From: an uncultured Prevotellaceae bacterium
GTDB taxonomy: Bacteria; Bacteroidota; Bacteroidia; Bacteroidales; Bacteroidaceae
NCBI GenBank assembly: GCA_946185285.1
Contig: CAMHIS010000020.1
Coordinates: 1 to 38,016, forward strand
Length of the DNA: 38,016 nucleotides
Direction: 5' to 3'
Positions 5,890-14,209 of the stretch are shown piece after piece. A program made the translations under genes and the position numbers. The notes under the pieces were generated by a model. That model was not told the origin of the DNA and did not search any database. It saw only the letters and a list, made by a program, of their open reading frames with translations. Each line of letters starts with the position of its first letter. Position 1 is the first letter of the stretch.

Positions 5890-8361
5890 ATGAGGACAAG
5901 ACTACTGACTATGGCCCTGCTCAGCGCACTGGCAGGGCACGCCCAACAACGGCAGGAAATCACATTAACCGACGACTGGCAGTTCTTTGCGGGGCAAAGC
6001 GGCACAGCCGAGCGTTCGCACGACCGGCAGTCGTGGCAGACCGTCACCGTGCCCCACGACTGGGCCATCAGCGGACCCTTCGACAAGAAGTGGGACCTGC
6101 AGCGCGTGGCCATCGAGCAGAACGGCGAGAAGGAGGCCACCGAGAAGAGCGGGCGCTCAGGCGCACTGCCCTGGATAGGCGAAGGCCACTACAAGCGAAA
6201 ATTCACGATTCCATCGGACTTTTCCGGCCATGCCGAGCTGGTGTTCGACGGAGCCATGGCTGAGCCGACAGTCAGCATCAACGGCCAGAAAGCGGGCTAC
6301 TGGGCTTACGGCTACAATACTTTCCGCATCGATATTACACCTTATTTTATTAAAGGCGAAAATCTGTTGGAGGTCAGCCTGAAGAATCTGGAGGAGAGCA
6401 GCCGCTGGTATCCCGGTGCCGGAATTTACCGCCCCGTGAAACTGGTGCTGACCGACAAGCGGCACATCGACGACTGGAGCCTCTCCGTGCGTACCATTGA
6501 CGTCGACCGCAAGAAAGACGTGGCCAAAGTGGAGGTGGGCGTCCGTGTGGAAAACGTGGAACCTGACATGCGGATGATCATCGGCCTGCAAGACTCCGAG
6601 GGAGGCGGCATGATGCAGTCTGTCGTTTCATTCGGCGACGGCCACGTCAGCAGGACGCTGAGCGTGCCCCATCCCAAGCTCTGGTCGCCTGAGTCGCCGT
6701 CTCTCTATACGCTTACCGTCAGGCTGATGAAGGACGGGAAGGACATTGACGTCAAAACCATCAAGACCGGCATCCGCACCGTCCGCGTCAGCAAGGAAAA
6801 GGGCTTCCAGCTGAACGGCCAGACGCGCAAGTTGCGCGGCGTCTGTCTGCACCACGACCTCGGTCCCCTCGGTGCCGCCGTCAACAAGGCCGCGCTCATC
6901 CGCCAGGTCAAGATTCTGAAGGACATGGGCTGCGACGCCATCCGCACGGCTCACAACATGCCGAGCCAGATGCAGATGGACATCTGCGACTCGTTGGGCA
7001 TGATGGTCATGGCCGAGTCGTTCGACATGTGGCGGTACCCGAAGTGCAAGAACGGCTACGCCCGCTTCTTCGACGAGTGGGCCGACAGGGACATCACCAA
7101 CCTCGTCGTAGCCAACCGCAACCACCCCAGCATCGTCATGTGGTCCATCGGCAACGAGATTCCCGAGCAGGGCAGCGAGGTGGGCCGTCAGCTCAGCATC
7201 CGCCTGCAGGGACTCATCCACTCGCTCGACCCCACCCGTCCCGTCACGCAGGGCATGGACAAGGCCGAGGGCGCCCTCAGCTGCGGCATGGCACAGGCGA
7301 TGGACGTGCCGGGCTTCAACTATCGCGTACATAAATATCAGAAGAACATCGAACAGCTGCCGCAGGGCTTCCTGCTCGGCTCCGAGACGGCCTCTACGGT
7401 CTCGTCGCGCGGCGTCTATAAATTCCCCGTCAAGGTGACCGACAACTCGCAATACGCCTCCTGGGCACCTTCCTATGACCCCAACGCCATCAAGACCGCC
7501 GACGGCCAGTGCTCGAGCTACGACGTGGAGTACTGCTCGTGGTCGAACCTGCCCGACGACGACTGGGTGTGGCAGGACGACAAGCCGTGGGTCATCGGCG
7601 AGTTCGTGTGGACGGGCTTCGACTACCTTGGCGAGCCGACGCCCTACGACGAGTACTGGCCCAGCCGCAGCAGCTACTTCGGCATCTGCGACCTCGCCGG
7701 ACTGCCCAAGGACCGCTTCTATCTCTACCGCTCGAAGTGGAACAGGGATGAGCACACCATCCACCTGCTGCCCCACTGGACGTGGCCCGACCGCCGTGGA
7801 GAGGTGACGCCCGTCTACTGCTACACCGACTACCCCGAGGCCGAGCTCTTCCTGAACGGCAAGAGCCAGGGCCGCATCCGTAAGAACCCCGCCGAGCGCC
7901 TCGACCGCTACCGCCTGCGCTGGAACGACGTCAAGTACCAGCCCGGCGAACTGAAGGTCGTCGTCTACGATGCCGACGGCAACGCCGCCGGCGAGCAAAC
8001 CGTCCGCACCGCCGGCAAGCCCGCCCGCCTCAACCTCGACGTCTGGACGCAGAACACCCACCTCACCGCCAACGCCCAGGACCTCGCCTTCATCACCGTC
8101 TCGCTCACCGACAAGGCCGGCACGCTCATCCCCGACGCCGCCGACCAGCTGACTTTCAGTGTAAAAGGTGCCGGACGCTTCCGCGCCGCCTGCAACGGCG
8201 ATGCCACCAGCCTTGAACCGTTCACCGAGCCCACCATGCGCCTCTTCAACGGCCAGCTCGTCGTCATCGTCGAAGCCGCCAACAAGCCCGGCCCGCTGAC
8301 CCTCACCGTCACCTCCCCCCAGCGCAAATTATCAAAAACCATCACCATCCCCGTCAAATGA
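5890..8361 (+). CDS. Glycoside hydrolase family 2 (beta-galactosidase-like), secreted
   Basis: An 823-residue exported GH2 enzyme. The signal peptide ends near GHA/QQ (residues 17-20). Order: N-terminal sugar-binding jelly roll (about 22-190), Ig-like GH2 domain (about 195-300), TIM barrel (about 305-620), then a DUF4982-like domain with LFLNGKSQG and a C-terminal Ig-like domain. The acid/base is probably Glu423 in WSIGNEIPEQ and the nucleophile Glu499 in LLGSETAS, both well placed for GH2. It shares a 4-nt ATGA overlap with the esterase behind it, so both act together, presumably in the periplasm or at the surface on a substituted plant glycan. Beta-galactosidase is the most common activity for this architecture, but other beta-glycosidase specificities are possible. 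Confidence 0.9.
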   Translation: MRTRLLTMALLSALAGHAQQRQEITLTDDWQFFAGQSGTAERSHDRQSWQTVTVPHDWAISGPFDKKWDLQRVAIEQNGEKEATEKSGRSGALPWIGEGHYKRKFTIPSDFSGHAELVFDGAMAEPTVSINGQKAGYWAYGYNTFRIDITPYFIKGENLLEVSLKNLEESSRWYPGAGIYRPVKLVLTDKRHIDDWSLSVRTIDVDRKKDVAKVEVGVRVENVEPDMRMIIGLQDSEGGGMMQSVVSFGDGHVSRTLSVPHPKLWSPESPSLYTLTVRLMKDGKDIDVKTIKTGIRTVRVSKEKGFQLNGQTRKLRGVCLHHDLGPLGAAVNKAALIRQVKILKDMGCDAIRTAHNMPSQMQMDICDSLGMMVMAESFDMWRYPKCKNGYARFFDEWADRDITNLVVANRNHPSIVMWSIGNEIPEQGSEVGRQLSIRLQGLIHSLDPTRPVTQGMDKAEGALSCGMAQAMDVPGFNYRVHKYQKNIEQLPQGFLLGSETASTVSSRGVYKFPVKVTDNSQYASWAPSYDPNAIKTADGQCSSYDVEYCSWSNLPDDDWVWQDDKPWVIGEFVWTGFDYLGEPTPYDEYWPSRSSYFGICDLAGLPKDRFYLYRSKWNRDEHTIHLLPHWTWPDRRGEVTPVYCYTDYPEAELFLNGKSQGRIRKNPAERLDRYRLRWNDVKYQPGELKVVVYDADGNAAGEQTVRTAGKPARLNLDVWTQNTHLTANAQDLAFITVSLTDKAGTLIPDAADQLTFSVKGAGRFRAACNGDATSLEPFTEPTMRLFNGQLVVIVEAANKPGPLTLTVTSPQRKLSKTITIPVK

Positions 8362-9431
8362 AATACATAAAAACCCTCCTTGCCCTCTGTTGTCTGTGCT
8401 GCGGCGGTGCCGCAGCCCAAACCGCCGCCATCGCCCCCACCGACCCTCACATCCAGTACGTCGGCCGCATCTGTTTCCAGAACCCGGAGCGCCCCCACTT
8501 CAGCTACCCCGGCACACAAATCAACGTCGCCTTCCAGGGCACCACGCTCCGCATGAAGTGCAAGCCCGGCAGCGGCTACTTCATGGCGCAGATCGACGAT
8601 GCCGAGCCCTTCAAGGTAGCCTTCCGCGGCCCCCGCGACTCGGTGGTCACGCTCTGCACGGCACTCCCCGCCGCCCGTCACACCGCCCGTCTGATGTATT
8701 GCATCGAGGGCTATGAGTACAAGCCCGAGTTCTGGGGATTCCAGACCGACGGCCAGTTGACCGATATGGATCCGCTGCCTGCAAAAAAAGTCGAATTTAT
8801 CGGTAATTCCATCACCTGCGGCTACGGCAACGAGGGCCGCCTCGGCGAGCCCTTCCGCTTCGAGACCGAGAACCACTACTACGGCTACGCCCAACTGACG
8901 ATGCGGCGCCTCAGGGCTGTGGCCAGCATCGTTGCCCGCAGCGGCATCGGCGCCTACCGCAACTACGGCGCACCCAAGGACGGCTCACCCGCCGACAACA
9001 TGCCGGCACAGTATGAGTACACCCTCTACAACGACCAGACCGAGCGCTGGGACTTCAGCCGCTGGCAGCCCGACGTGGTCTGTATCAACCTCGGCACCAA
9101 CGACCTCTCGACCGACAACTACGACACGGCGCTCCTGAAGCAGGGCTACAAGCGCCTTCTCGCCCAAGTGCGCAAGGGCAACCCCAAGGCCAAGGTGGTC
9201 TTCCTCTGCGGCTCCATGCTGGGCGGCAAGGAACTCGACATCTGCAAGCGTATCCTGAACGAGGTGACGGAAGAGGCTCATAAGGCCGGCGACAAGCTGG
9301 TCTACCGCTTCGACTTCAGTCCGCAGACCGGCGACCTCGGCTACGGCACCGACTGGCATCCCAGCCTCCGTCAGCACCAGCGCATGGCCGACGAGCTGAC
9401 GCCCTTCCTCCGCCAGCTGATGAAGGAGTGA
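8358..9431 (+). CDS. SGNH/GDSL hydrolase, CE2-type carbohydrate esterase, secreted
   Basis: 357 residues with a signal peptide (MKYIKTLLALCCLCCGGAAA, then Q). The layout matches CE2 acetyl esterases: an N-terminal beta-sandwich (about 25-140) followed by an SGNH hydrolase fold. Block I is GNSITCGYG with nucleophile Ser151, block III is NLGTNDLS, and block V is GTDWHPS with Asp332 and His334. Such enzymes remove acetyl groups from plant polysaccharides. Its start overlaps the GH2 stop (ATGA), so deacetylation and glycoside hydrolysis are likely co-expressed. Downstream, a large hairpin separates it from convergent dusB. The target glycan cannot be named from sequence. Confidence 0.85.
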   Translation: MKYIKTLLALCCLCCGGAAAQTAAIAPTDPHIQYVGRICFQNPERPHFSYPGTQINVAFQGTTLRMKCKPGSGYFMAQIDDAEPFKVAFRGPRDSVVTLCTALPAARHTARLMYCIEGYEYKPEFWGFQTDGQLTDMDPLPAKKVEFIGNSITCGYGNEGRLGEPFRFETENHYYGYAQLTMRRLRAVASIVARSGIGAYRNYGAPKDGSPADNMPAQYEYTLYNDQTERWDFSRWQPDVVCINLGTNDLSTDNYDTALLKQGYKRLLAQVRKGNPKAKVVFLCGSMLGGKELDICKRILNEVTEEAHKAGDKLVYRFDFSPQTGDLGYGTDWHPSLRQHQRMADELTPFLRQLMKE

Positions 9432-9437
9432 TGATTG

Positions 9438-9519
9438 GGAACCTTAAATCTCCATCAATCTCTCCCTAAATAACCAGTTCTAAAGATTTTGTGTGAGATT
9501 AGTGTAGATTTAAGGTTCC
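9438..9519. terminator. Large imperfect hairpin between convergent genes
   Basis: 9438-9462 and 9495-9519 form a 25-bp inverted repeat with 3 mismatches (the outer 14 bp are perfect) around a 32-nt AT-rich loop. The outer right arm covers the dusB stop codon (9510-9512). It probably terminates both transcripts, though it lacks a long T-run and is larger than a standard intrinsic terminator. Confidence 0.55.
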
Positions 9520-10514
9520 AAGTATGACGCTTGTTTCAGCATGGCGCGGCAGTCCTCCAGTATTCGCGTCAGTTCGTCCTTTGTCTCTGCCCTGAGCATG
9601 GCAATGCGCGTCTGGCGGAAGTTCGGAATACCCTTGAACACTGGCGTGGCCGCCAGGTGACGGCGGGAGTGGAGTATGCCCCGCTTCTCGACAGAGTAGT
9701 CCGTGTCGCCGGGTTTCCTGCTGAGACTTAACCGTGCAATATTGATGCGCAGCTGCTCCTCAAGGATGTCAATCTTCTCGTCGATGGTTAGCTGTTTGCG
9801 GCTGAACACCCAGGGGGCGCCGAATGTGGCGCGGCCAATCATCACCGCGTCGACGCCGTAGCGGTCGAAGGCCGCCTCGGCCTCGTCAATCGACGTGATG
9901 TCGCCGTTGCCGATAATAGGAATATGTATCCTCGGGTTGCGCTTCACCTCGCCGATGAGCGTCCAGTCGGCCTGTCCCGTGTACATCTGCGAACGCGTGC
10001 GCCCGTGTATGGTCAGCGCCTTGATGCCACAGTCCTGCAGCTGTTCAGCCAGCTCGGTGATGATGAGCTGCTCGTGGTTCCAGCCGAGGCGCGTCTTCAC
10101 CGTGACGGGCAGGCTGACCGCCTCCACCACCTTCTGCGTCATCTCCAGCAGTTTCGGAATGTTCTGCAGCATACCCGCCCCGGCACCCTTCCCGGCCACC
10201 TTCTTCACCGGACAGCCGAAGTTCAGGTCGATGAGGTCAGGTCCCGCCTGCTCCACAATCTTCGCCGCCTCGACCACCGCCTCCACGTCGCGCCCGTAGA
10301 TCTGTATGCCCACGGGCCGCTCCTCGTCACAGATGGTCAGCTTGCGGATGGTCGTCTTCACATCGCGCACCAGCGCCTCTGCCGACACGAACTCCGTATA
10401 GACCATCGCCGCCCCGAACCGCTTGCACAGCATCCGGAAGCCAATGTCAGTCACGTCCTCCATCGGTGCCAGGAACAGGGGCCGCTCGCCCAACTCAATA
10501 TTGCCTATCTTCAT
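9510..10514 (-). CDS. dusB: tRNA-dihydrouridine synthase (DusB type)
   Basis: 334 residues. Dus enzymes are FMN flavoproteins that reduce uridines in the tRNA D-loop using NADPH. FMN-binding LAPMEDVTD is at residues 15-23, the catalytic Cys101 is in NFGCPVKKVAGKGAG, and TIHGRTRSQMYTG is the conserved barrel motif with the active-site histidine/arginine; the C-terminal helical domain is present. This matches the DusB/NifR3 subgroup. The start codon lies inside a run of 7-nt repeats just after the stop of the upstream lipoprotein gene, so it is probably the third gene of a DUF2490-lipoprotein-dusB transcript. Confidence 0.92.
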   Translation of the reverse strand: MKIGNIELGERPLFLAPMEDVTDIGFRMLCKRFGAAMVYTEFVSAEALVRDVKTTIRKLTICDEERPVGIQIYGRDVEAVVEAAKIVEQAGPDLIDLNFGCPVKKVAGKGAGAGMLQNIPKLLEMTQKVVEAVSLPVTVKTRLGWNHEQLIITELAEQLQDCGIKALTIHGRTRSQMYTGQADWTLIGEVKRNPRIHIPIIGNGDITSIDEAEAAFDRYGVDAVMIGRATFGAPWVFSRKQLTIDEKIDILEEQLRINIARLSLSRKPGDTDYSVEKRGILHSRRHLAATPVFKGIPNFRQTRIAMLRAETKDELTRILEDCRAMLKQASYLEP

Positions 10515-10553
10515 TCCTCATTCCTCATCCCTCATTTCTCATTTCTCAATACC
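10512..10553 (-). repeat. Degenerate 7-nt tandem repeats at the dusB start
   Basis: On the plus strand: CATTCCT, CATTCCT, CATCCCT, CATTTCT, CATTTCT, then a degraded CAATACC. Read on the minus strand every unit ends in ATG preceded by AGGA- or GAAA-like bases, so ATG codons occur every 7 nt in rotating frames; the first unit supplies the dusB start codon. Confidence 0.75.
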
Positions 10554-11667
10554 TGATGTCAACACTCCGCTTGGCGACACGCTTCGTAACAGGCGTACCG
10601 ACTATGGTGACGCGGTCTTCGGGGTCTTCGCTTTCTAAGCCGTTATCCAAGGCCCAGCTTTTTTTCACATTGACAGTGAAAGAGCCGCCGCTGACAATGA
10701 TACCCGTATCGCTCTTCACGCCCTTGGGCTTGCCAACGTCGTTGGAGCCAGTGGTGGTGATGTTGAGCGTACCGCCCTTGAATTCCACATTCTCCGAGCA
10801 GTTAATACCCTTGCCGCCGTCGCCGCTACTGGTGATGGTCAGCGTGCCACCGGTCATGGTGAATAGGCTGTCGCTCTTGATACCGGCAGCCGATGTCGTG
10901 TCCTGCAGGCCGTCGACGGTTTCTATCTTGCAGTCGCCAGAGGTGGTGATGTTAATATTGCCTCCTTCGATGGCAGTGCGGCCATCACTCTTGATACCGC
11001 GGGCACCGTCGCCCTTTACATTGAGACGCAGTTCCCCGTCCTGCATTGTAAATCCGTCATTCACCTTGATGCCGTTAGAAGCGTCAGGAGCCATGTTAAC
11101 ATTCACAGTGCCACCAAGCATCACTATGTAATCATCGCTGGCAATGCCATTGCGGGCGTTACCATAGACGGTGAGACTGCCGTCGCCCTGAAGGTAAATC
11201 TGACCTTCGCTGAAGAGCGTGGCTTTCTGGTCAATGTCGCGTTCAGCATAGGCGGCACCGTCGGATAAGGAGCTGCTATCACTGTCGAGTGTAACATAGA
11301 GTGCCTTGCCACACTGGTTGTTGATGGCAGGACCGTCAGGATTGGTCAGGCTCAGTTTTTCCAGTGTGATTCCTAATTTCTTCCAGCTGTAAATGGTCAA
11401 TGAGCCGTCGGCGCATTCACCATAGAGGTGGAGGTTTAGGAACTTGTTGGTATTCGACCTCACGGTAACGTCAGTGCCGTCGATGGTGACAAACCCAGAT
11501 TTGTCACCCTCATCAACTGTAACATTATCCTTCATCCAGCCAATCCGGATATTGATGGTGTCGGTGGCCGTACGGTCGGCGAAGTCGTCATTCCAGGTAT
11601 AGCGGTCGTCGTTGGTGCAGGCCGCTATGGCGATTGCTATGGTAACAAGTGTAAAAAACTTCTTCAT
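10546..11667 (-). CDS. Cthe_2159-type carbohydrate-binding lipoprotein (DUF4353)
   Basis: 373 residues. A lipoprotein signal with lipidated Cys17 (IAIAACTND) precedes a repetitive beta-helix-like body. Short repeats of the form GG-x-hydrophobic-x-h recur, for example LGGTVNVNM, QDGELRLNV, EGGNINITTS, TGGTLTITS and KGGTLNITTTG, with intervening GIKSDG-like turns. This is the pattern of the Cthe_2159 carbohydrate-binding domain (a calcium-binding parallel beta-helix known to bind cellulose or pectin-like acids). In Bacteroidetes it is often beside DUF2490 proteins, as here (6-nt gap). It probably sits on the cell surface; its ligand is unknown. Confidence 0.8.
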   Translation of the reverse strand: MKKFFTLVTIAIAIAACTNDDRYTWNDDFADRTATDTINIRIGWMKDNVTVDEGDKSGFVTIDGTDVTVRSNTNKFLNLHLYGECADGSLTIYSWKKLGITLEKLSLTNPDGPAINNQCGKALYVTLDSDSSSLSDGAAYAERDIDQKATLFSEGQIYLQGDGSLTVYGNARNGIASDDYIVMLGGTVNVNMAPDASNGIKVNDGFTMQDGELRLNVKGDGARGIKSDGRTAIEGGNINITTSGDCKIETVDGLQDTTSAAGIKSDSLFTMTGGTLTITSSGDGGKGINCSENVEFKGGTLNITTTGSNDVGKPKGVKSDTGIIVSGGSFTVNVKKSWALDNGLESEDPEDRVTIVGTPVTKRVAKRSVDIRY

Positions 11668-11673
11668 GGCATA

Positions 11674-12417
11674 TCAGAATTTATATTTGTAACTAAGTCC
11701 TACAATGTGGCTGTTCACCTCGTAGTCATCGTCATCGTTGTTCACGTTCTGATACCTGTAATTCAGGCCAAAGACGTGTTTCTTCTTGTATTTATAGTCG
11801 ACACCCGCCTGATAGCGCATCTTGGCGATACCACTCTTGTCGTTGAACATCTCGACGCTGGCCGTCGGGTCCAGTTTCCAGTGAGGGATGTCGTAGCCCA
11901 GCTGCAGACGACTGCGCAGCACGTTCTTACCTTTGCCATTGACCGACTTCCAGGTCTCCTCGTCGAAGTCGTACTTCTTGCCCGTTGCCTCCGGGCGGTA
12001 AGTATATTGCCAGCGCTCACGGAGCGAGATACTCAGCCGCCCGATGTCGACACTGCCCGTGAGACTTACGTTCAGGCGGTGGCGCACGCCCCAGTAGGAG
12101 GGCGTCCACTTATTGGGGCGCAGTCCGTCGCTCTTCAGGTCGAACTCCTCCTGGTTATTGTCATAGAGTAAGACATAACCCGCCGAGGCCTTCAGTCCCT
12201 TAATGACCTTGTACTCCGCATTGACACCCGCACTCCAGCGGTCGGCCGTACGCGTGTTGTTACGGGTACGGAACTCGCCCTCCAGTCCCAAGCTCCACTT
12301 CTGTGACAGTTTCTTCTCGGCTCCCAACTCATACCACATGCCGAAGTCGTCGCCTTGTGCCAAAGTCACAAGAGCCGTACTAAGGATGACTGCGACAGTG
12401 CTAATCAGTCTTTTCAT
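11674..12417 (-). CDS. DUF2490 family outer-membrane beta-barrel protein
   Basis: 247 residues from the ATG at 12417, with a signal peptide ending near TLAQG. The mature part is alternating amphipathic strands rich in Trp and Tyr (WSLGLEGEFRTRNN, LSISLRERWQYTY, KKHVFGLNYRYQN) and ends in an aromatic strand, YKYKF, as expected for an outer-membrane barrel. This fits DUF2490. First gene of a likely three-gene unit with a Cthe_2159-type lipoprotein and dusB. I rejected the longer start at 12465 because it lies upstream of the transcription start implied by the -7 box at 12443-12450. Function unknown. Confidence 0.82.
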   Translation of the reverse strand: MKRLISTVAVILSTALVTLAQGDDFGMWYELGAEKKLSQKWSLGLEGEFRTRNNTRTADRWSAGVNAEYKVIKGLKASAGYVLLYDNNQEEFDLKSDGLRPNKWTPSYWGVRHRLNVSLTGSVDIGRLSISLRERWQYTYRPEATGKKYDFDEETWKSVNGKGKNVLRSRLQLGYDIPHWKLDPTASVEMFNDKSGIAKMRYQAGVDYKYKKKHVFGLNYRYQNVNNDDDDYEVNSHIVGLSYKYKF

Positions 12418-12442
12418 TGTTTTAAAGTTTAGTAATTGCGTG

Positions 12443-12474
12443 CAAAGGTAGTCAGAAAAGTACAATCATGCAAA
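12443..12474 (-). promoter_or_regulatory. Promoter of the DUF2490 unit
   Basis: On the minus strand: TTTG at 12471-12474 and TACCTTTG at 12443-12450, spacer 20 bp, followed by the DUF2490 ATG 25 nt downstream. Confidence 0.65.
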
Positions 12475-12499
12475 TCCTTTTGTCGAATAGACCGTTTTT

Positions 12500-13585
12500 T
12501 TAAGTTATTTTGGGGCTTAAGCGCTTGAGGTGACAAAGCAGCAGGCGACCGTCGCCGTCGCGCAGGTGCATGCCGTTGCCCTGGCAGTAGCGCCAGTAGC
12601 GGCAGTCGGCACACTCGCCGGTACGCATCCACTCGCGGTTGCGATAGGCGGCATAGCGGTTCTCCCAGACCTCCATGAAGTCGTCCTTGTAGATATTGCC
12701 CTGGTGGTAGTCGGCGCGCAGGCTGGTGCAGGCGCTGATGCTGCCGTCGCAGAGCACGGACCCCACCGTCACGCCTGCCTGGCAGGAGAACAGTCGGTTG
12801 CGCACTTCGGCCTCGTAGTTGCCCAAGAAGCCCTCGCAACCATAGTCGGCACGAATACGTCCTTCCTTGCGTGTGTTTCTGATGTATTCAAACACACCAC
12901 GGAACTCCTCGTCGGTCAGCCGCATATCGGGGTCGTTGGCGGCACGGCCAACAGGGAACACCGTGAAGAGACGCCAGCGACGGACGCCCTTTGCAATCAG
13001 GAACTCCTTGATGTCGTCGAGCTTCGGGTAGTTACGTCGCGTGACGCAGGTCACGATGTCGAAAGTGAAACCTGGTGTAGCCACCAGCATGTCGATGGCC
13101 TGACTCACCATCTGGAAGCTCTGCCCGTTGCCGCGCATCCAGTTGTGGTCTGTCTCCAGACCGTCTAAGCTGACGGTCATCGAGTGTATGCCTGCCTTCA
13201 GCAGACCACGGTAGCGCTCGGGCGTCAGGTGCAGGGCGTTGGTCACCATCCCCCAGGGGAAGCCCCGCTCGTAGATGGCACGACCGCACTGCTCCAGGTC
13301 GCGGCGCATCAGCGGTTCGCCACCGCTGACGACGACGAACACCTTATGCGGGTCGCACTTCCTGGCCACGCTGTCGAGCACGCCGAGAAAGTCTGCCAGC
13401 GGCATATCCGTCTGCAGCGATGTCGCCTTGCAGTCCGAGCCGCAATGGCGGCATTTCAGGTCGCAGCGCAGCGTACACTCCCAGAACAGCTGCTGCAGGG
13501 GGTGCTCGGCGAGAATAGTCTGCTCACGCTGCCGCCATAGCTCCAAGGCTATCTTCTTGCGCAGGGTCAGTGGGGTTGGCTTCAT
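12500..13585 (-). CDS. Radical SAM/SPASM enzyme (TIGR04133-like)
   Basis: 361 residues from the ATG at 13585 (the TTG at 13615 is less likely). The radical SAM cluster motif is Cys41-x3-Cys45-x2-Cys48, with an extra Cys37. The SAM-contact motif VVSGGEPLMRRD and a barrel of normal order follow. The C-terminal SPASM-like domain has cysteines in YGCEG, SCQAG, LCDGSISAC, CADCRYWRYC and LLLCH, which can hold auxiliary iron-sulfur clusters. The sequence is close to what I recall for TIGR04133, the radical SAM member of an 'rSAM/lipoprotein' pair. No obvious partner lipoprotein or precursor peptide lies next to it. Its substrate is unknown; a protein or peptide modification is inferred from the SPASM domain. 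Confidence 0.85.
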   Translation of the reverse strand: MKPTPLTLRKKIALELWRQREQTILAEHPLQQLFWECTLRCDLKCRHCGSDCKATSLQTDMPLADFLGVLDSVARKCDPHKVFVVVSGGEPLMRRDLEQCGRAIYERGFPWGMVTNALHLTPERYRGLLKAGIHSMTVSLDGLETDHNWMRGNGQSFQMVSQAIDMLVATPGFTFDIVTCVTRRNYPKLDDIKEFLIAKGVRRWRLFTVFPVGRAANDPDMRLTDEEFRGVFEYIRNTRKEGRIRADYGCEGFLGNYEAEVRNRLFSCQAGVTVGSVLCDGSISACTSLRADYHQGNIYKDDFMEVWENRYAAYRNREWMRTGECADCRYWRYCQGNGMHLRDGDGRLLLCHLKRLSPKIT

Positions 13586-13801
13586 GGTTTGTTCTTCAGC
13601 TTGACGTTGTACCAATGATAAGACTTTACCGGCATAACAAACTTTGCGTTTCGGTTCTTTATTCTATATAACGTAGAAAACGCGAAATCTTGCGCCGCCA
13701 ACTATTAAAAAAGATTAAAGCCCCGTAAACCAGGCTGGCCGGCGGCATCCTGAAACGTGGAGAGGCTGACGCAGTGTATGTTGTACGGAAAAGTATTCTA
13801 A
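13586..13801. other. Gene-free left part of the 13.6-14.2 kb gap
   Basis: I see no convincing gene or TAnnTTTG promoter here. The upstream region of the radical SAM gene is in this stretch, but its promoter is not identifiable by the Bacteroidetes consensus. An open frame on the minus strand (13659-13922) looks accidental. Confidence 0.5.
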
Positions 13802-14071
13802 ATCCGTCACATCCGTCACAGTCACGTAAACAACAGACAATCAAGCGAATACGTGGTGACGGATGATGGTGGCGGATGACGGATGTACGGCGTATTCCCA
13901 TGCGCCAAGCCTCTGACCCCAAATGTTCACGTGCGGTGAACGATGATTCACCGCACGTGAATCATTTCAGCCGTCGGAGCATATAGCCATCCGTCACCCG
14001 TCACCATCATCCGTCACCACGTAACACGCTCAGCATGAAGCGGATAGGGCGAAGGTGACGGATTGACGGAT
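13802..14071. repeat. Nested inverted-repeat element made of ATCCGTCAC units
   Basis: Three nested layers of symmetry. Outer: two ATCCGTCAC copies at 13802-13819 facing GTGACGGAT plus TGACGGAT at 14055-14071. Middle: 13850-13885 against 13988-14023, 36 bp with 2 mismatches, the outer 21 bp perfect. Inner: a palindrome with 15-bp arms, 13926-13940 and 13947-13961, around a 6-nt loop. No gene overlaps it convincingly. It lies between divergent genes (radical SAM and GH3). It could be a mobile palindromic element, an iteron-like protein-binding array or a decayed element end; the structure is certain, the role is not. Confidence 0.8.
13926..13965. repeat. Central palindrome with alternative hairpins
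   Basis: Main form: TTCACGTGCGGTGAA (13926-13940) pairs with 13947-13961, loop CGATGA. Each half is also palindromic alone: GTTCAC/GTGAAC at 13925-13930/13936-13941, and ATGATTCAC/GTGAATCAT at 13943-13951/13957-13965. One long hairpin or two short ones are therefore possible. Confidence 0.8.
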
Positions 14072-14181
14072 AAAAACCGAATATACTCCGTAGCGCTTTT
14101 TGCATTCCACCATAAATATAAAGATACATTAAAAAATGCTTAAATACTAAATCATTCTGCCGCGGTTACAAAAGTTTAGGG

Positions 14182-14189
14182 TAATTTTG
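14182..14189 (+). promoter_or_regulatory. -7 box of the GH3-family gene
   Basis: TAATTTTG, 20 nt before the start codon at 14210; no good TTTG -33 element is visible at the expected distance. Confidence 0.6.
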
Positions 14190-14209
14190 CACCCAAATAA
14201 CAGCATATA

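Noticed and set aside
6628..8061. 477-residue open frame antisense to the GH2 gene
   Set aside because: The real gene on the plus strand has intact GH2 motifs; the antisense frame is low-complexity (Val/Gly/Ala/His-rich), an effect of strong GC bias at third codon positions.
13659..13922. 87-residue open frame in the gene-free gap
   Set aside because: It reads through the repeat arms, has no family resemblance, and its composition follows the repeat units.
13802..14071. CRISPR array
   Set aside because: The ATCCGTCAC units are too short, occur in both orientations and have no constant spacer length.
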